DNA of 64,000 bases, taken from positions 2,666,001 to 2,730,000 of the forward strand of contig CP080408.1 of NCBI GenBank assembly GCA_019448215.1. Reading direction: 5' to 3'. Of this stretch, positions 10,119 to 17,950 are shown piece after piece; within the stretch, counting starts at the first letter, position 1; every line of letters starts with the position of its first letter. The notes under the pieces are model-generated. The model was given only the letters and a program-made list of their open reading frames with translations, made no database searches and had not been told where the DNA came from. This DNA is from Thalassovita mediterranea. Lineage in GTDB: Bacteria > Pseudomonadota > Alphaproteobacteria > Caulobacterales > Hyphomonadaceae. Made by a program: the position numbers and the translations under genes.

Positions 10119-11566
10119 CTGCGTGAGCGCTCGATGATGCCGGTCGTCGATCGACCTTCAAGAAGCGGCACGATGACCACCTCACCGCCGCGCGCCTTGA
10201 CCGTATCGGCGCCAACGATCTCGTCGGCCTTGTAGTCGCCGCCCTTGACCAGAACGTCTGGCTGGATTGCATCGATCAGTTCGGCGGGCGTGTCCTCGTC
10301 GAAGCTTGTGACAGCGTCTACGCCGGCGATGCCTGCGAGGAGCTCTGCACGGTCCTGCTCAGTGTTTACGGGCCGGCTTTCGCCTTTGAGGCGTTTGACC
10401 GACGCATCCGTATTGATCGCAACGATGAGGCGGTCACATTGCGCGCGGGCCTGGCGCAAGACGCGTAGGTGGCCGGGGTGCAGGATATCGAAACAGCCAT
10501 TGGTGAAGCCGACCCGCAGGCCGGATGCGCGCCATCGCACGGCCAGTTCAGCAATGTCCGAGCGGTTCAGCAAACCAGCAGAGACAGGCGCCTCACCCGC
10601 GGAAAGTGCGCGGTGAAGCTCTTCTGCGCTGACGGTAGCCGTCCCGACCTTGCCAACCACGATGCCAGATGCAGCGATGGCGAGGGCGACGGCGTCCTTG
10701 AGGTCTGCGCCTGCAGCGATCGCGGCGGCCAGTGCGGCCATGCTGGTGTCACCAGCGCCGGACACGTCGAACACCTGCCGGGCTTCGCCCTTCATGTGAA
10801 AGGTTCTGGCGCTTTCATGCCAGGACATGCCCTTGCCTGCGCGGGTGACCACGAGCCGGGTTTCCGGTAGTAGGTTTGCCATCGCGCTGAGGGCGGCATC
10901 AACGTCGTTGTCGCTTGCCGTGGGCAAGCCGCTTGCGGCGGCGAGTTCGCTCGCATTCGGCTTGATCAGGCTGGCGCCTGCATAGATGCTGAAATCCTTT
11001 GACTTCGGATCGACCAGAACCGGGATGTCATTGGCCTTCGCAGCCTTGATGCAGGCGTTAAAGACGACCGGGGTGATCACCCCTTTTGCGTAATCAGACA
11101 CGATAATCAGCGAGGCCGTCTTCGCCGCCGCTTCAACCAGTTTGCCGATCTCTAGCGAGGCCTTCGCGAGGTCCGGCCCATCGTCTTCAGTGTCGACGCG
11201 CAGGAGTTGCTGCGTGCCCGCGATGAAACGGGTTTTGATTACGGTGGCCATGTTTGCGGTGCGCACGAGCTGACAGCTGATCAGCGGATCGGCTTCAAGG
11301 AGGTCAGTAAGCTGCGTTCCCGCCTCATCGTCGCCGACGCAGCCGATCATGACTGTGCGGAGACCAAGCGCGCTGAGGTTTCGGGCCACGTTGCCTGCAC
11401 CGCCCGGCACTTCGGTTGAGTTTGTCTTTCGAAGGACTGGAACGGGCGCTTCGGGCGACACTCGGCCGACGCTGCCATAGACGTACCGGTCGAGCATCAG
11501 GTCCCCGACGCAGATGATCTGCTTGCCGCGGGCTTTTTCGAGAATCTCGGATATCTGCTGTCTCAA
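10115..11566 (-). CDS. hldE: bifunctional heptose-7-phosphate kinase / heptose-1-phosphate adenylyltransferase HldE
   Basis: Makes ADP-heptose precursors for lipopolysaccharide inner core. 483 residues with both halves. The ribokinase-like kinase (about 1-320) shows GGAGNVARNL and the catalytic VSGAGDTS loop. The nucleotidyltransferase (about 345-483) shows TNGCFDILHPGH. An in-frame TAA lies two codons before TTG at 11566, and the ATG at 11573 is in another frame. The gene therefore appears to start at TTG, since the next in-frame ATG is more than 20 residues in and would delete conserved sequence. It is divergent from the photolyase gene. Confidence 0.95.
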   Translation of the reverse strand: MRQQISEILEKARGKQIICVGDLMLDRYVYGSVGRVSPEAPVPVLRKTNSTEVPGGAGNVARNLSALGLRTVMIGCVGDDEAGTQLTDLLEADPLISCQLVRTANMATVIKTRFIAGTQQLLRVDTEDDGPDLAKASLEIGKLVEAAAKTASLIIVSDYAKGVITPVVFNACIKAAKANDIPVLVDPKSKDFSIYAGASLIKPNASELAAASGLPTASDNDVDAALSAMANLLPETRLVVTRAGKGMSWHESARTFHMKGEARQVFDVSGAGDTSMAALAAAIAAGADLKDAVALAIAASGIVVGKVGTATVSAEELHRALSAGEAPVSAGLLNRSDIAELAVRWRASGLRVGFTNGCFDILHPGHLRVLRQARAQCDRLIVAINTDASVKRLKGESRPVNTEQDRAELLAGIAGVDAVTSFDEDTPAELIDAIQPDVLVKGGDYKADEIVGADTVKARGGEVVIVPLLEGRSTTGIIERSRS

Positions 11567-11664
11567 GCCGCATTACCCCGTGCCAGCTTCTAATTTCAGG
11601 TCGCGTCCTGTCTGACTAAACAAAGTTTTCCTTTGGCACCAGACACATGGGATGTGGACAAGAA

Positions 11665-11694
11665 TGATCCACGCCACAGTTTGCCACGTAAACG
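11665..11694 (+). promoter_or_regulatory. RpoE/ChrR (ECF11)-type promoter of the photolyase operon
   Basis: TGATCC at 11665-11670, an 18-nt spacer, then TAAACG at 11689-11694. This matches the known RpoE consensus of Rhodobacter sphaeroides (TGATCC, about 18 nt, TAAG-like). Transcription should begin near 11700, just ahead of AGGAG at 11714. An identical arrangement stands before the chrR-like gene. No experimental start is known here. Confidence 0.75.
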
Positions 11695-11725
11695 ACTACA
11701 ACATTGGGCAAGCAGGAGAAAAACG

Positions 11726-13180
11726 CTGGGACAGGACAATCCGGATTCTGTGATCGTCTGGTTTCGGAACGATCTTCGGCTGGCAGATCATGCGGCCCTT
11801 GCAGCCGCTGTCGAAGCGAATGCGAAGATATTCCCCGTCTATATTCTCGAAGATACGGTTGCTGGCGGCCGCGATCTTGGCGGCGCATCGAAATGGTGGC
11901 TGGATAAATCGCTGAAGTCGCTTCGCTCAGCTATTTCGCAACGCGGCGGAAAGCTGATCTGCCGGAAGGGCGATGCCGAGAAAATCCTGCGTGACCTAAT
12001 CAAGGAAACCGGCGCCGAAGCGGTTTTCTGGGGACGCAGATACACGCAGCCCGAGATCGACCGTGACGCGGACATCAAGAAAGCGCTCAAGGATGACGGC
12101 ATTGACGCAAAGAGCTTCAACACCACGCTTCTGACCGAGCCGTGGGCGTACAAGACGACGTCTGGCGGCTACTACAAGGTATTCACGCCCTACTGGCGCG
12201 CCGTGCGCGGCAGCTATGAAGCGCCCGACCCGCTACCCGCGCCGGATAAGTTCGATGGCGTCGGCATCGATGGGGACGAGATTGAGAGCTGGGGCCTGCA
12301 TCCAAGCAAGCCCGATTGGTCCAAAGGCTTCGACGAGATGTGGACCCCGGGCGAGGATGGTGCGCAGGAGAGATTGCAGGACTTTCTCGACGGCCCGATC
12401 CGCGACTATGAGGAAATGCGCAATCGTCCCGATGAGGATGGCACGTCAGGCCTCTCCCCTCACCTGCGACATGGCGAGATCAGCCCGGCGACGATCTGGC
12501 GGGCAGTTATGGGGCGCATCAATCGCGGCCTGAAGGAAGAGGAAAGCGCCTGGTCATTCCTCTCCGAAATCGTCTGGCGTGAATTTTCCTATGTCCTGAT
12601 TTATCATAACCCGAAGATGGGACGTGAGAATTACGACAGTAAATTCAATGTGATGGAGTGGAGATCCAGTAAAAAGGATCTTCACCGCTGGCGGAAAGGC
12701 GAAACCGGCTATCCGATCGTCGATGCGGGTATGCGCCAGCTTTGGGCAACAGGCTGGATGCATAATCGCGTCCGGATGATCGTGGCCTCCCTGCTGACCA
12801 AACACCTGCTCCTTAACTGGACCGAAGGCGAAGACTGGTTCTGGGACACGCTTGTCGATGCGGATCCTGCATCGAATGCAGCCGGTTGGCAGTGGACGGC
12901 CGGATCTGGCGCAGATGCATCGCCCTATTTCCGGGTCTTCAACCCAATCACGCAGGGCCAGAAGTTCGACCAGACCGGTGCCTACGTGCGTCATTGGTGC
13001 CCGGAGCTGAAGAAGCTTCCCAACAAGCATCTCCATGCACCCTGGGAGGCGGGCCGCGACGTACTGAAGAAAGCGGGCATTGAGCTTGGGAGCACCTATC
13101 CCAAACCGATTATCGCACACAAGGAAGGGCGCCAGCGTGCGCTTGATGCCTGGGAAGCGCTTAAGGAAAAGCAGGACTGA
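11726..13180 (+). CDS. phr: deoxyribodipyrimidine photolyase (cryptochrome/photolyase family)
   Basis: Light-driven flavoenzyme repairing UV pyrimidine dimers. Seen: N-terminal antenna domain beginning VIVWFRNDLRLADHAAL; FAD-domain signatures TGYPIVDAGMRQL and TGWMHNR near residues 335-355; then WTAGSGADASPYFRVFNP. About 484 residues, normal for class I. The start is uncertain. The predicted transcript begins near 11700, which rules out upstream TTG codons. AGGAG at 11714-11718 sits at ideal distance from an in-frame CTG (11726), and the alternative is GTG 11750. First gene of a four-gene operon behind an ECF11-type promoter. Confidence 0.95.
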   Translation: MGQDNPDSVIVWFRNDLRLADHAALAAAVEANAKIFPVYILEDTVAGGRDLGGASKWWLDKSLKSLRSAISQRGGKLICRKGDAEKILRDLIKETGAEAVFWGRRYTQPEIDRDADIKKALKDDGIDAKSFNTTLLTEPWAYKTTSGGYYKVFTPYWRAVRGSYEAPDPLPAPDKFDGVGIDGDEIESWGLHPSKPDWSKGFDEMWTPGEDGAQERLQDFLDGPIRDYEEMRNRPDEDGTSGLSPHLRHGEISPATIWRAVMGRINRGLKEEESAWSFLSEIVWREFSYVLIYHNPKMGRENYDSKFNVMEWRSSKKDLHRWRKGETGYPIVDAGMRQLWATGWMHNRVRMIVASLLTKHLLLNWTEGEDWFWDTLVDADPASNAAGWQWTAGSGADASPYFRVFNPITQGQKFDQTGAYVRHWCPELKKLPNKHLHAPWEAGRDVLKKAGIELGSTYPKPIIAHKEGRQRALDAWEALKEKQD

Positions 13181-13182
13181 GA

Positions 13183-14514
13183 ATGAAGAAAATTGCTGTC
13201 ATCGGCTCAGGCATTACCGGTCTTGGCGCTGCCTATGCACTGAAAGACACGGCTGACGTCACCGTGTTTGAAGCGCGTGAGCGCGCCGGTGGTCATGCTC
13301 ACACGCGGACCATCGACTATGACGGGCATGAGCTGAACGTCGATGTCGGCTTCATCGTCTATAATGGCCGCAACTATCCCAACCTCACAGGTTTCTTCGA
13401 TGCGCTGGGCGTGGAGACAGAGCAAAGCGATATGAGCTTTGCAGTGTCGAATGAAGACGGGTTCGAGTGGGCTTCGACCGTAAAAGGCATGTTCGCCCGC
13501 AAGCGGAACCTGTTGCGACCTCGGTTTCACAAATTCTGGCGCACGATCCTCAAATTCAACGACATTGCCCGCGAGGACCTTGCGGCCGGACGGATCGGCA
13601 ATGAGACGCTGGGTGTGTGGCTGAACCAGAAAGGGTTCAGCGAGGACTTCAAGCAGAACTATATCCTTCCGATGGGCGGCGCGATCTGGTCGACGCCCCC
13701 TTCAGAGATGCTGGACTATCCGGCGCTAAGTTTCTTCCGCTTTTTTGAGAACCATCGCCTGATGCATGCCGAGCGCCCAAAATGGCGCACGGTGACTGGT
13801 GGGTCCAGGCAATATGTCGACAAGGCGGCGGAGGTGCTTGGCTCCCGCTTGCGCCTCAGCGCGCCGGTAAAACAAGTCAGCCCCTTCGGCCAGCATGTGC
13901 GGGTGACGACCGAGGATGGTCGTGAGCACTTGTTTGACGATGTTATTCTTGCCGTTCATTCCGATACGGCCCGCCAGATGCTGGCGCCGGCTTTCGAGGA
14001 TCAACGCTTCCTGCTGAACTCGGTCGGGTACCGCCCAAATCGCATCTATCTGCACCGGGATCCGACTTACATGCCCGACAGGAACGCAGCCTGGGCGAGC
14101 TGGAACGTCATCCAGAAGTATTCCGACGGCGAGAATATCTGCCTCACCTACTGGATGAACCTGCTTCAGAATTTGCCAAAAGATTGCCCATTGTTCGTGA
14201 CCCTGAACCCGTCCGTGCCACCTGCGGCAGACAAGGTTTTCCATGAGGTGACGTTCGATCACCCGCAATTCGACGCACCGGCCGCTGCGGCCTGCCGCTC
14301 GCTGGAGCGAATTCAGGGCGATAGGGGGCTCTGGCTTGCGGGCGCGTGGCTCGGGTCGGGCTTCCATGAGGATGGGCTGAAGAGCGGTCTTCGCGCGGCG
14401 CTCTCGCTTGGCGGACGGGTCCCTTGGGCCGCTGAGGGCGTCGAACTCGTCGTACCGTCAACGGAACGAGCCATATCTGCGGATGCCAAGGCAGCCGGGG
14501 CCGCGGCGCAGTGA
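13183..14514 (+). CDS. FAD/NAD(P)-binding amine-oxidase-like oxidoreductase
   Basis: 443-residue flavoprotein with the N-terminal dinucleotide fold GSGITGLGAAY (residues 8-18) and ERAGGHAHT typical of amine-oxidase/desaturase-like enzymes. GGAIWSTPP and a C-terminal FAD-closing LAGAWLGSGFHEDGLKSG are also conserved in this branch. Homologues commonly sit beside DUF1365 and cyclopropane-synthase-like genes, as here, and are linked to fatty-acid modification under singlet-oxygen stress. It starts 2 nt after the photolyase stop behind AGGA, and overlaps the next gene by GTGA. The exact substrate is inferred to be a membrane acyl chain. Confidence 0.88.
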   Translation: MKKIAVIGSGITGLGAAYALKDTADVTVFEARERAGGHAHTRTIDYDGHELNVDVGFIVYNGRNYPNLTGFFDALGVETEQSDMSFAVSNEDGFEWASTVKGMFARKRNLLRPRFHKFWRTILKFNDIAREDLAAGRIGNETLGVWLNQKGFSEDFKQNYILPMGGAIWSTPPSEMLDYPALSFFRFFENHRLMHAERPKWRTVTGGSRQYVDKAAEVLGSRLRLSAPVKQVSPFGQHVRVTTEDGREHLFDDVILAVHSDTARQMLAPAFEDQRFLLNSVGYRPNRIYLHRDPTYMPDRNAAWASWNVIQKYSDGENICLTYWMNLLQNLPKDCPLFVTLNPSVPPAADKVFHEVTFDHPQFDAPAAAACRSLERIQGDRGLWLAGAWLGSGFHEDGLKSGLRAALSLGGRVPWAAEGVELVVPSTERAISADAKAAGAAAQ

Positions 14515-15314
14515 GCGACACCGCCCCTGCACTGAAGCTGCACCAGGGTGAAACGGTGCACCGGCGGTTCACGCCGTTTGTGTCGGACTTTAGCTATCGC
14601 GTCTTCATGGTCGAAGTTGATGTCGACCGGCTGGAAGATGCGCGTCGTCAGTGTCGCTTATTTGGTGTCGATGAAGGCGCGCTTTTTGGCTTTCGGACAG
14701 ATGAGCATGGCGCCCAGGGTGGGCAGTCATTGCGGGGCTGGGCACACGAGCGGCTGCTGGAGGCGGGCGTGGACGCGTCTGCGCTCAAGCTGAAGCTCAT
14801 CACTTTTCCCCGGCACCTGTTTTACAAGTTTGCGCCCATCTCCGTCTGGATTGCGGAGGACGAGGAGGCACGCCCTGCCGGCGTTATTTACGAAGTGCGC
14901 AACACGTTCGGCGAACGCCACGTCTATGTCGCCGCCGCTGATGGCGCATGGAGCAAGCATGCCGCAGACAAGATCTTCCATGTCTCGCCATTCTTCGACG
15001 TCTCGGGAAAGTATGAGTTCTCGCTTCAGCGCGACGAAAACATGCTGCGCCTTGGCGTGAGCACAGTCTCAGACGGCGGCGTCAAACATATGGCGACCCT
15101 GTCGACCAAAGCTGCCCCGGCAACCGACCAGGCGCTTCTCCGCAAGGCCATCTTCATGCCGCTCTCCACGCTGGGGGTAACCTTGGCGATCCACTGGGAG
15201 GCTTTGAAGCTTTGGCTGAAGGGCGCAAACTATCATTCCAAACCGCATCAGGCGCAGCAAAGGGTGTCTGTTGCGACACCATCAGGCCGTGTCTTGAAGG
15301 AGAAACACCAATGA
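14511..15314 (+). CDS. DUF1365 family protein
   Basis: 267 residues; recognised from the N-terminal HRRFTPFVSDFSYRVFM block, from FGFRTDEHG, and from HVSPFFDVSGKYEF in the middle. Catalytic mechanism unknown; a conserved partner of the FAD oxidoreductase and Cfa-like genes. Starts with GTG overlapping the upstream TGA (GTGA) and ends overlapping the next start (ATGA), so it is translationally coupled on both sides. Probably helps modify phospholipid acyl chains; this rests on gene context. Confidence 0.88.
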   Translation: MSDTAPALKLHQGETVHRRFTPFVSDFSYRVFMVEVDVDRLEDARRQCRLFGVDEGALFGFRTDEHGAQGGQSLRGWAHERLLEAGVDASALKLKLITFPRHLFYKFAPISVWIAEDEEARPAGVIYEVRNTFGERHVYVAAADGAWSKHAADKIFHVSPFFDVSGKYEFSLQRDENMLRLGVSTVSDGGVKHMATLSTKAAPATDQALLRKAIFMPLSTLGVTLAIHWEALKLWLKGANYHSKPHQAQQRVSVATPSGRVLKEKHQ

Positions 15315-16543
15315 ACCAGCAGTCAGGCGAAATTCGCGCAACAGTCTCGACGCTAAGACAACTGTCCGGTGTTCCCGCGGGCTTCCGGCTTGCGGGGCTC
15401 TTCCTGCTTCGAACAGAGAATGGCTCGCTTCGCTTCAATCTGCCGGATGGGCGTTCGGTGCTGTTCGATCAGGGAAATCCCGGTCCGCATGCTGTGGTCG
15501 ACGTCCACGAGTTTGGTTTCGCTAAACGTGCTCTCGCGGGCGGCGATATCGGCTTTGCCGAAAGCTATATGGACGGCGAATGGTCCACGCCGGACCTGAC
15601 AGCGGTCCTGGAATATTTCTCGGAGAATTTCGAGGCGGCTGGAAAGCTAGCCGTTGGTGGCTCGCTCGTGAGGGGGATCAACAAGCTACGCCATATGTTC
15701 AACCGCAACAGCCGCGCCGGTGCGCGCCGAAACATCATGGCGCACTATGATCTCGGGAATGATTTCTACTCGGCCTGGCTCGATGAGACGATGACCTACT
15801 CGTCTGCCCTGTTTGACAAGCCAAACCTGTCTCTGGAGCAGGCCCAGACGGCCAAATATAAAGGTATCGCCGATCAGCTTGCTGCCGGGCCTGATAGCGA
15901 ACTGCTCGAGATTGGCTGCGGCTGGGGCGGGTTCGCCGAATATGCGGCCAAGGCGCGTGGGTCAAAGGTGACATGTCTCACCATATCCGAAGCTCAGCGG
16001 GACTATGCAGCTGCCCGGATGCAGAGAGAGGGACTGTCGGACCGTGTAGAGATCCGTCTGGAGGATTACCGCGACCATCAGGGCAAATATGATGGCGTTG
16101 CCTCTATCGAAATGTTCGAGGCGGTCGGTGAAGCGTACTGGCCGAGCTATTTCGAGAAGGTGCGTGAGAGCTTGAAGGATGATGCGAAAGCTGCGCTCCA
16201 GATTATCACGATCGAGGACCGACTGTTCCGTCGATACCGCAAGCGGACCGACTTCATCCAGCGCTACATTTTCCCGGGTGGCATGTTGCCAAGCGAAGTG
16301 GCGCTTCGAGAGTCGCTGAGCAATGCGGGGCTTCGCTTCGATGCCGTGCACTATTTCGGACAGGACTATGCCCGCACGCTGAAGCTATGGGCTGATCGCT
16401 TTGAAGAGGCCTGGGACAAGATCCAGACTTTCGGGTTCGATGAGCGCTTTCGTCGTTTGTGGCGCTTCTATCTCAGCTATTGTGAGGCTGGTTTCGGGAA
16501 TGGCCGGATCAATGTCGGCCAGTTCCAGCTATCGCGGGCATAA
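15311..16543 (+). CDS. cfa: cyclopropane-fatty-acyl-phospholipid synthase family methyltransferase
   Basis: SAM-dependent enzyme acting on unsaturated acyl chains of membrane phospholipids. 410 residues from ATG 15311, which has AGGAG about nine bases upstream; the frame stays open further 5' but without a comparable start. Seen: the substrate-binding AHYDLGNDFY, the SAM loop LEIGCGWGGFAEYAA near 195-210, the QRYIFPGG block, and the C-terminal YLSYCEAGF with the conserved cysteine. It could make cyclopropane or a methylated (furan-type) fatty acid; sequence alone does not decide. Last gene of the operon, followed by a clear terminator. Confidence 0.93.
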   Translation: MNQQSGEIRATVSTLRQLSGVPAGFRLAGLFLLRTENGSLRFNLPDGRSVLFDQGNPGPHAVVDVHEFGFAKRALAGGDIGFAESYMDGEWSTPDLTAVLEYFSENFEAAGKLAVGGSLVRGINKLRHMFNRNSRAGARRNIMAHYDLGNDFYSAWLDETMTYSSALFDKPNLSLEQAQTAKYKGIADQLAAGPDSELLEIGCGWGGFAEYAAKARGSKVTCLTISEAQRDYAAARMQREGLSDRVEIRLEDYRDHQGKYDGVASIEMFEAVGEAYWPSYFEKVRESLKDDAKAALQIITIEDRLFRRYRKRTDFIQRYIFPGGMLPSEVALRESLSNAGLRFDAVHYFGQDYARTLKLWADRFEEAWDKIQTFGFDERFRRLWRFYLSYCEAGFGNGRINVGQFQLSRA

Positions 16544-16544
16544 G

Positions 16545-16572
16545 AAAAGGCGGGCTTTGCGGCCCGCCTTTT
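16545..16572. terminator. bidirectional intrinsic terminator
   Basis: AAAAGGCGGGC / GCCCGCCTTTT arms close a short TTTGCG loop. Both strands end in a T-run, so it can end the photolyase-cfa operon (plus) and the chrR-DUF6134 operon (minus), whose stop codon lies 23 nt away. Confidence 0.9.
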
Positions 16573-16594
16573 GTCGTTCTGGTGTGAGTACTGC

Positions 16595-17302
16595 CTAGTA
16601 GAGTTCAGTCAGCACATAATCGATCTGCTGACCGCGCGCTTCGAAGCTGAGCTTCACCCAGCGCGACTGATCATCATACCAGAGATCGACAGTCAGATCT
16701 GACTGCAGCCGGTAGTGGGTGGTTTCTACTTCTTCGCCGCCAATCGTCAGGGTCTCACGGCCGATTTCGTCGACTTTGGTGTCGAGCAGCTCGCCCGTTT
16801 CAGTGGACAGGATCTGGCTGCTGAATGCCTGCTGGATGTTCCAGTGGCTAGACGGGATGATACCGAGCGGCGCATTGCCGGAATACGCTGAGCCTTCAAC
16901 GGTCAGGCTGTCGCCATTGATGCTTGCCTCGACGAATTCATCGTCGCCGTCATCATTTGTCTGGCCTTCAAGGCCGACCAGCTTGCCGTTCTTCCAGGTT
17001 TCGGTCGCGTCGAGCTCGTAGCGAAACACCGTGATCGGACCGAGGCCGGCCTTTAGCTCGACATCAGAGCGCGCCGTGAAGCTGTCTTCGGACTCGACGT
17101 CGAAGGAGATGGTGTGCGTGCCGAATTCATTGCCTTTACGCAGGACGTTGAAGACGATCTGGTCTCCGTCCTGAGGCTGCCAGGCTGCTGGCGCTTCATC
17201 CGAAACCGGCGCGCTGATGCTGTCGGTCTCAGCGCTATCGGCAAAGGCTGGTGCGGCGGTCAGCGCTGCTGCCAGCGCGAGGGTGCTGATCGAGGTTTTC
17301 AC
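16595..17302 (-). CDS. secreted DUF6134-type protein, coupled to the chrR-like gene
   Basis: 235 residues from GTG 17302, with GGAG six bases upstream and a GTGA overlap with the chrR-like stop, so translation is coupled. A cleavable signal peptide (about 1-20, TSISTLALAAALTAAPAFA) predicts export to the periplasm. The mature part shows DGDQIVFNVLRKG, FGTHTISF, FRYELDATETW and GIIPSSHWN, which recall DUF6134 proteins of beta-strand character. No catalytic site is evident. Its place behind an anti-sigma gene under an ECF11-type promoter suggests a role in envelope or light stress; this is inference. Confidence 0.75.
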   Translation of the reverse strand: MKTSISTLALAAALTAAPAFADSAETDSISAPVSDEAPAAWQPQDGDQIVFNVLRKGNEFGTHTISFDVESEDSFTARSDVELKAGLGPITVFRYELDATETWKNGKLVGLEGQTNDDGDDEFVEASINGDSLTVEGSAYSGNAPLGIIPSSHWNIQQAFSSQILSTETGELLDTKVDEIGRETLTIGGEEVETTHYRLQSDLTVDLWYDDQSRWVKLSFEARGQQIDYVLTELY

Positions 17303-17823
17303 GTGAATCTCCAGAATGGCGTATCTGCACGAGCAACGAAGCAGGTACATGCCTTGTTCCCGGATGCGGCGGGGCGGTGGCGCTCTCCGGGCGTCGCGAG
17401 AACCAGTTCTCCAGCCTCGAACGTGTCGCGCCCGTCTTCGAGGCAGCCCTCCAGAACGATCATCGCTTCCAGCGTGCTGTGTCCGTGTGCGAACACCCGG
17501 TCGCCCGGCTCCAGCCGCATCAGCGATCCGCTATTTTCTGGCAGCTTGCAGAAGCGGGCCCCAGATATGCCCTTGCGCCACATGACGGTGTTATAGTCAG
17601 TATTGATGATCTCGGTGGCGATGTCCTCCATCCGGTAGATGGCTTCCTGATGATCTTCACCGGTCGGATTGATATTGGCGCGAACCGCTTCCCAGACACG
17701 CGCAATCTCGTCGCCCTCCTCTGACATGAGGCGATGCAGGGTCGCCGCGAGGCTCATGCTGGCCGACAGATTGCCGGTCGCATAGTCCAGCATGAAGGCG
17801 TGATATGTGTCGACGTTGGACAT
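17299..17823 (-). CDS. ChrR-like anti-sigma factor (cupin), zinc-finger ligands mostly lost
   Basis: 174 residues. The N-terminal anti-sigma domain aligns with ChrR around DYATGNLSASMSLAATLH. Compared with ChrR ligands H6, H31, C35 and C38, only the second is kept (H30); the others read D5, S34 and G37. The C-terminal cupin keeps H113, H115, E119 and H149, the metal set that senses singlet oxygen in ChrR. ATG 17823 was chosen because it begins the family domain and lies about 25 nt below the predicted transcript start. No sigma gene is adjacent, unlike the usual rpoE-chrR pair. Family call is good; an active anti-sigma role is inferred. Confidence 0.8.
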   Translation of the reverse strand: MSNVDTYHAFMLDYATGNLSASMSLAATLHRLMSEEGDEIARVWEAVRANINPTGEDHQEAIYRMEDIATEIINTDYNTVMWRKGISGARFCKLPENSGSLMRLEPGDRVFAHGHSTLEAMIVLEGCLEDGRDTFEAGELVLATPGERHRPAASGNKACTCFVARADTPFWRFT

Positions 17824-17854
17824 TTCCGGGCGCTCAAACAGATTAGCTTCGAAC

Positions 17855-17884
17855 CTATTACGCGCGACAAGCCTGACTGGATCA
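17855..17884 (-). promoter_or_regulatory. RpoE/ChrR (ECF11)-type promoter of the chrR-like operon
   Basis: On the minus strand TGATCC (17884-17879), 18-nt spacer, then TAATAG (17860-17855). Same -35 hexamer and spacing as the element before the photolyase gene. It places the start of transcription near 17847, about 25 nt before the ATG of the chrR-like gene, as expected for autoregulation. Confidence 0.75.
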
Positions 17885-17950
17885 GCCCGGACCGGTGTTG
17901 TCACTGCCAATGCTGATAGCTACATCGACACTGTAAACGGAGTAGTCTGA

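Noticed and set aside
11633-11725. 5' extension of the photolyase to TTG 11633
   Set aside because: It would begin before the predicted promoter (11665-11694) and adds residues with no family conservation.
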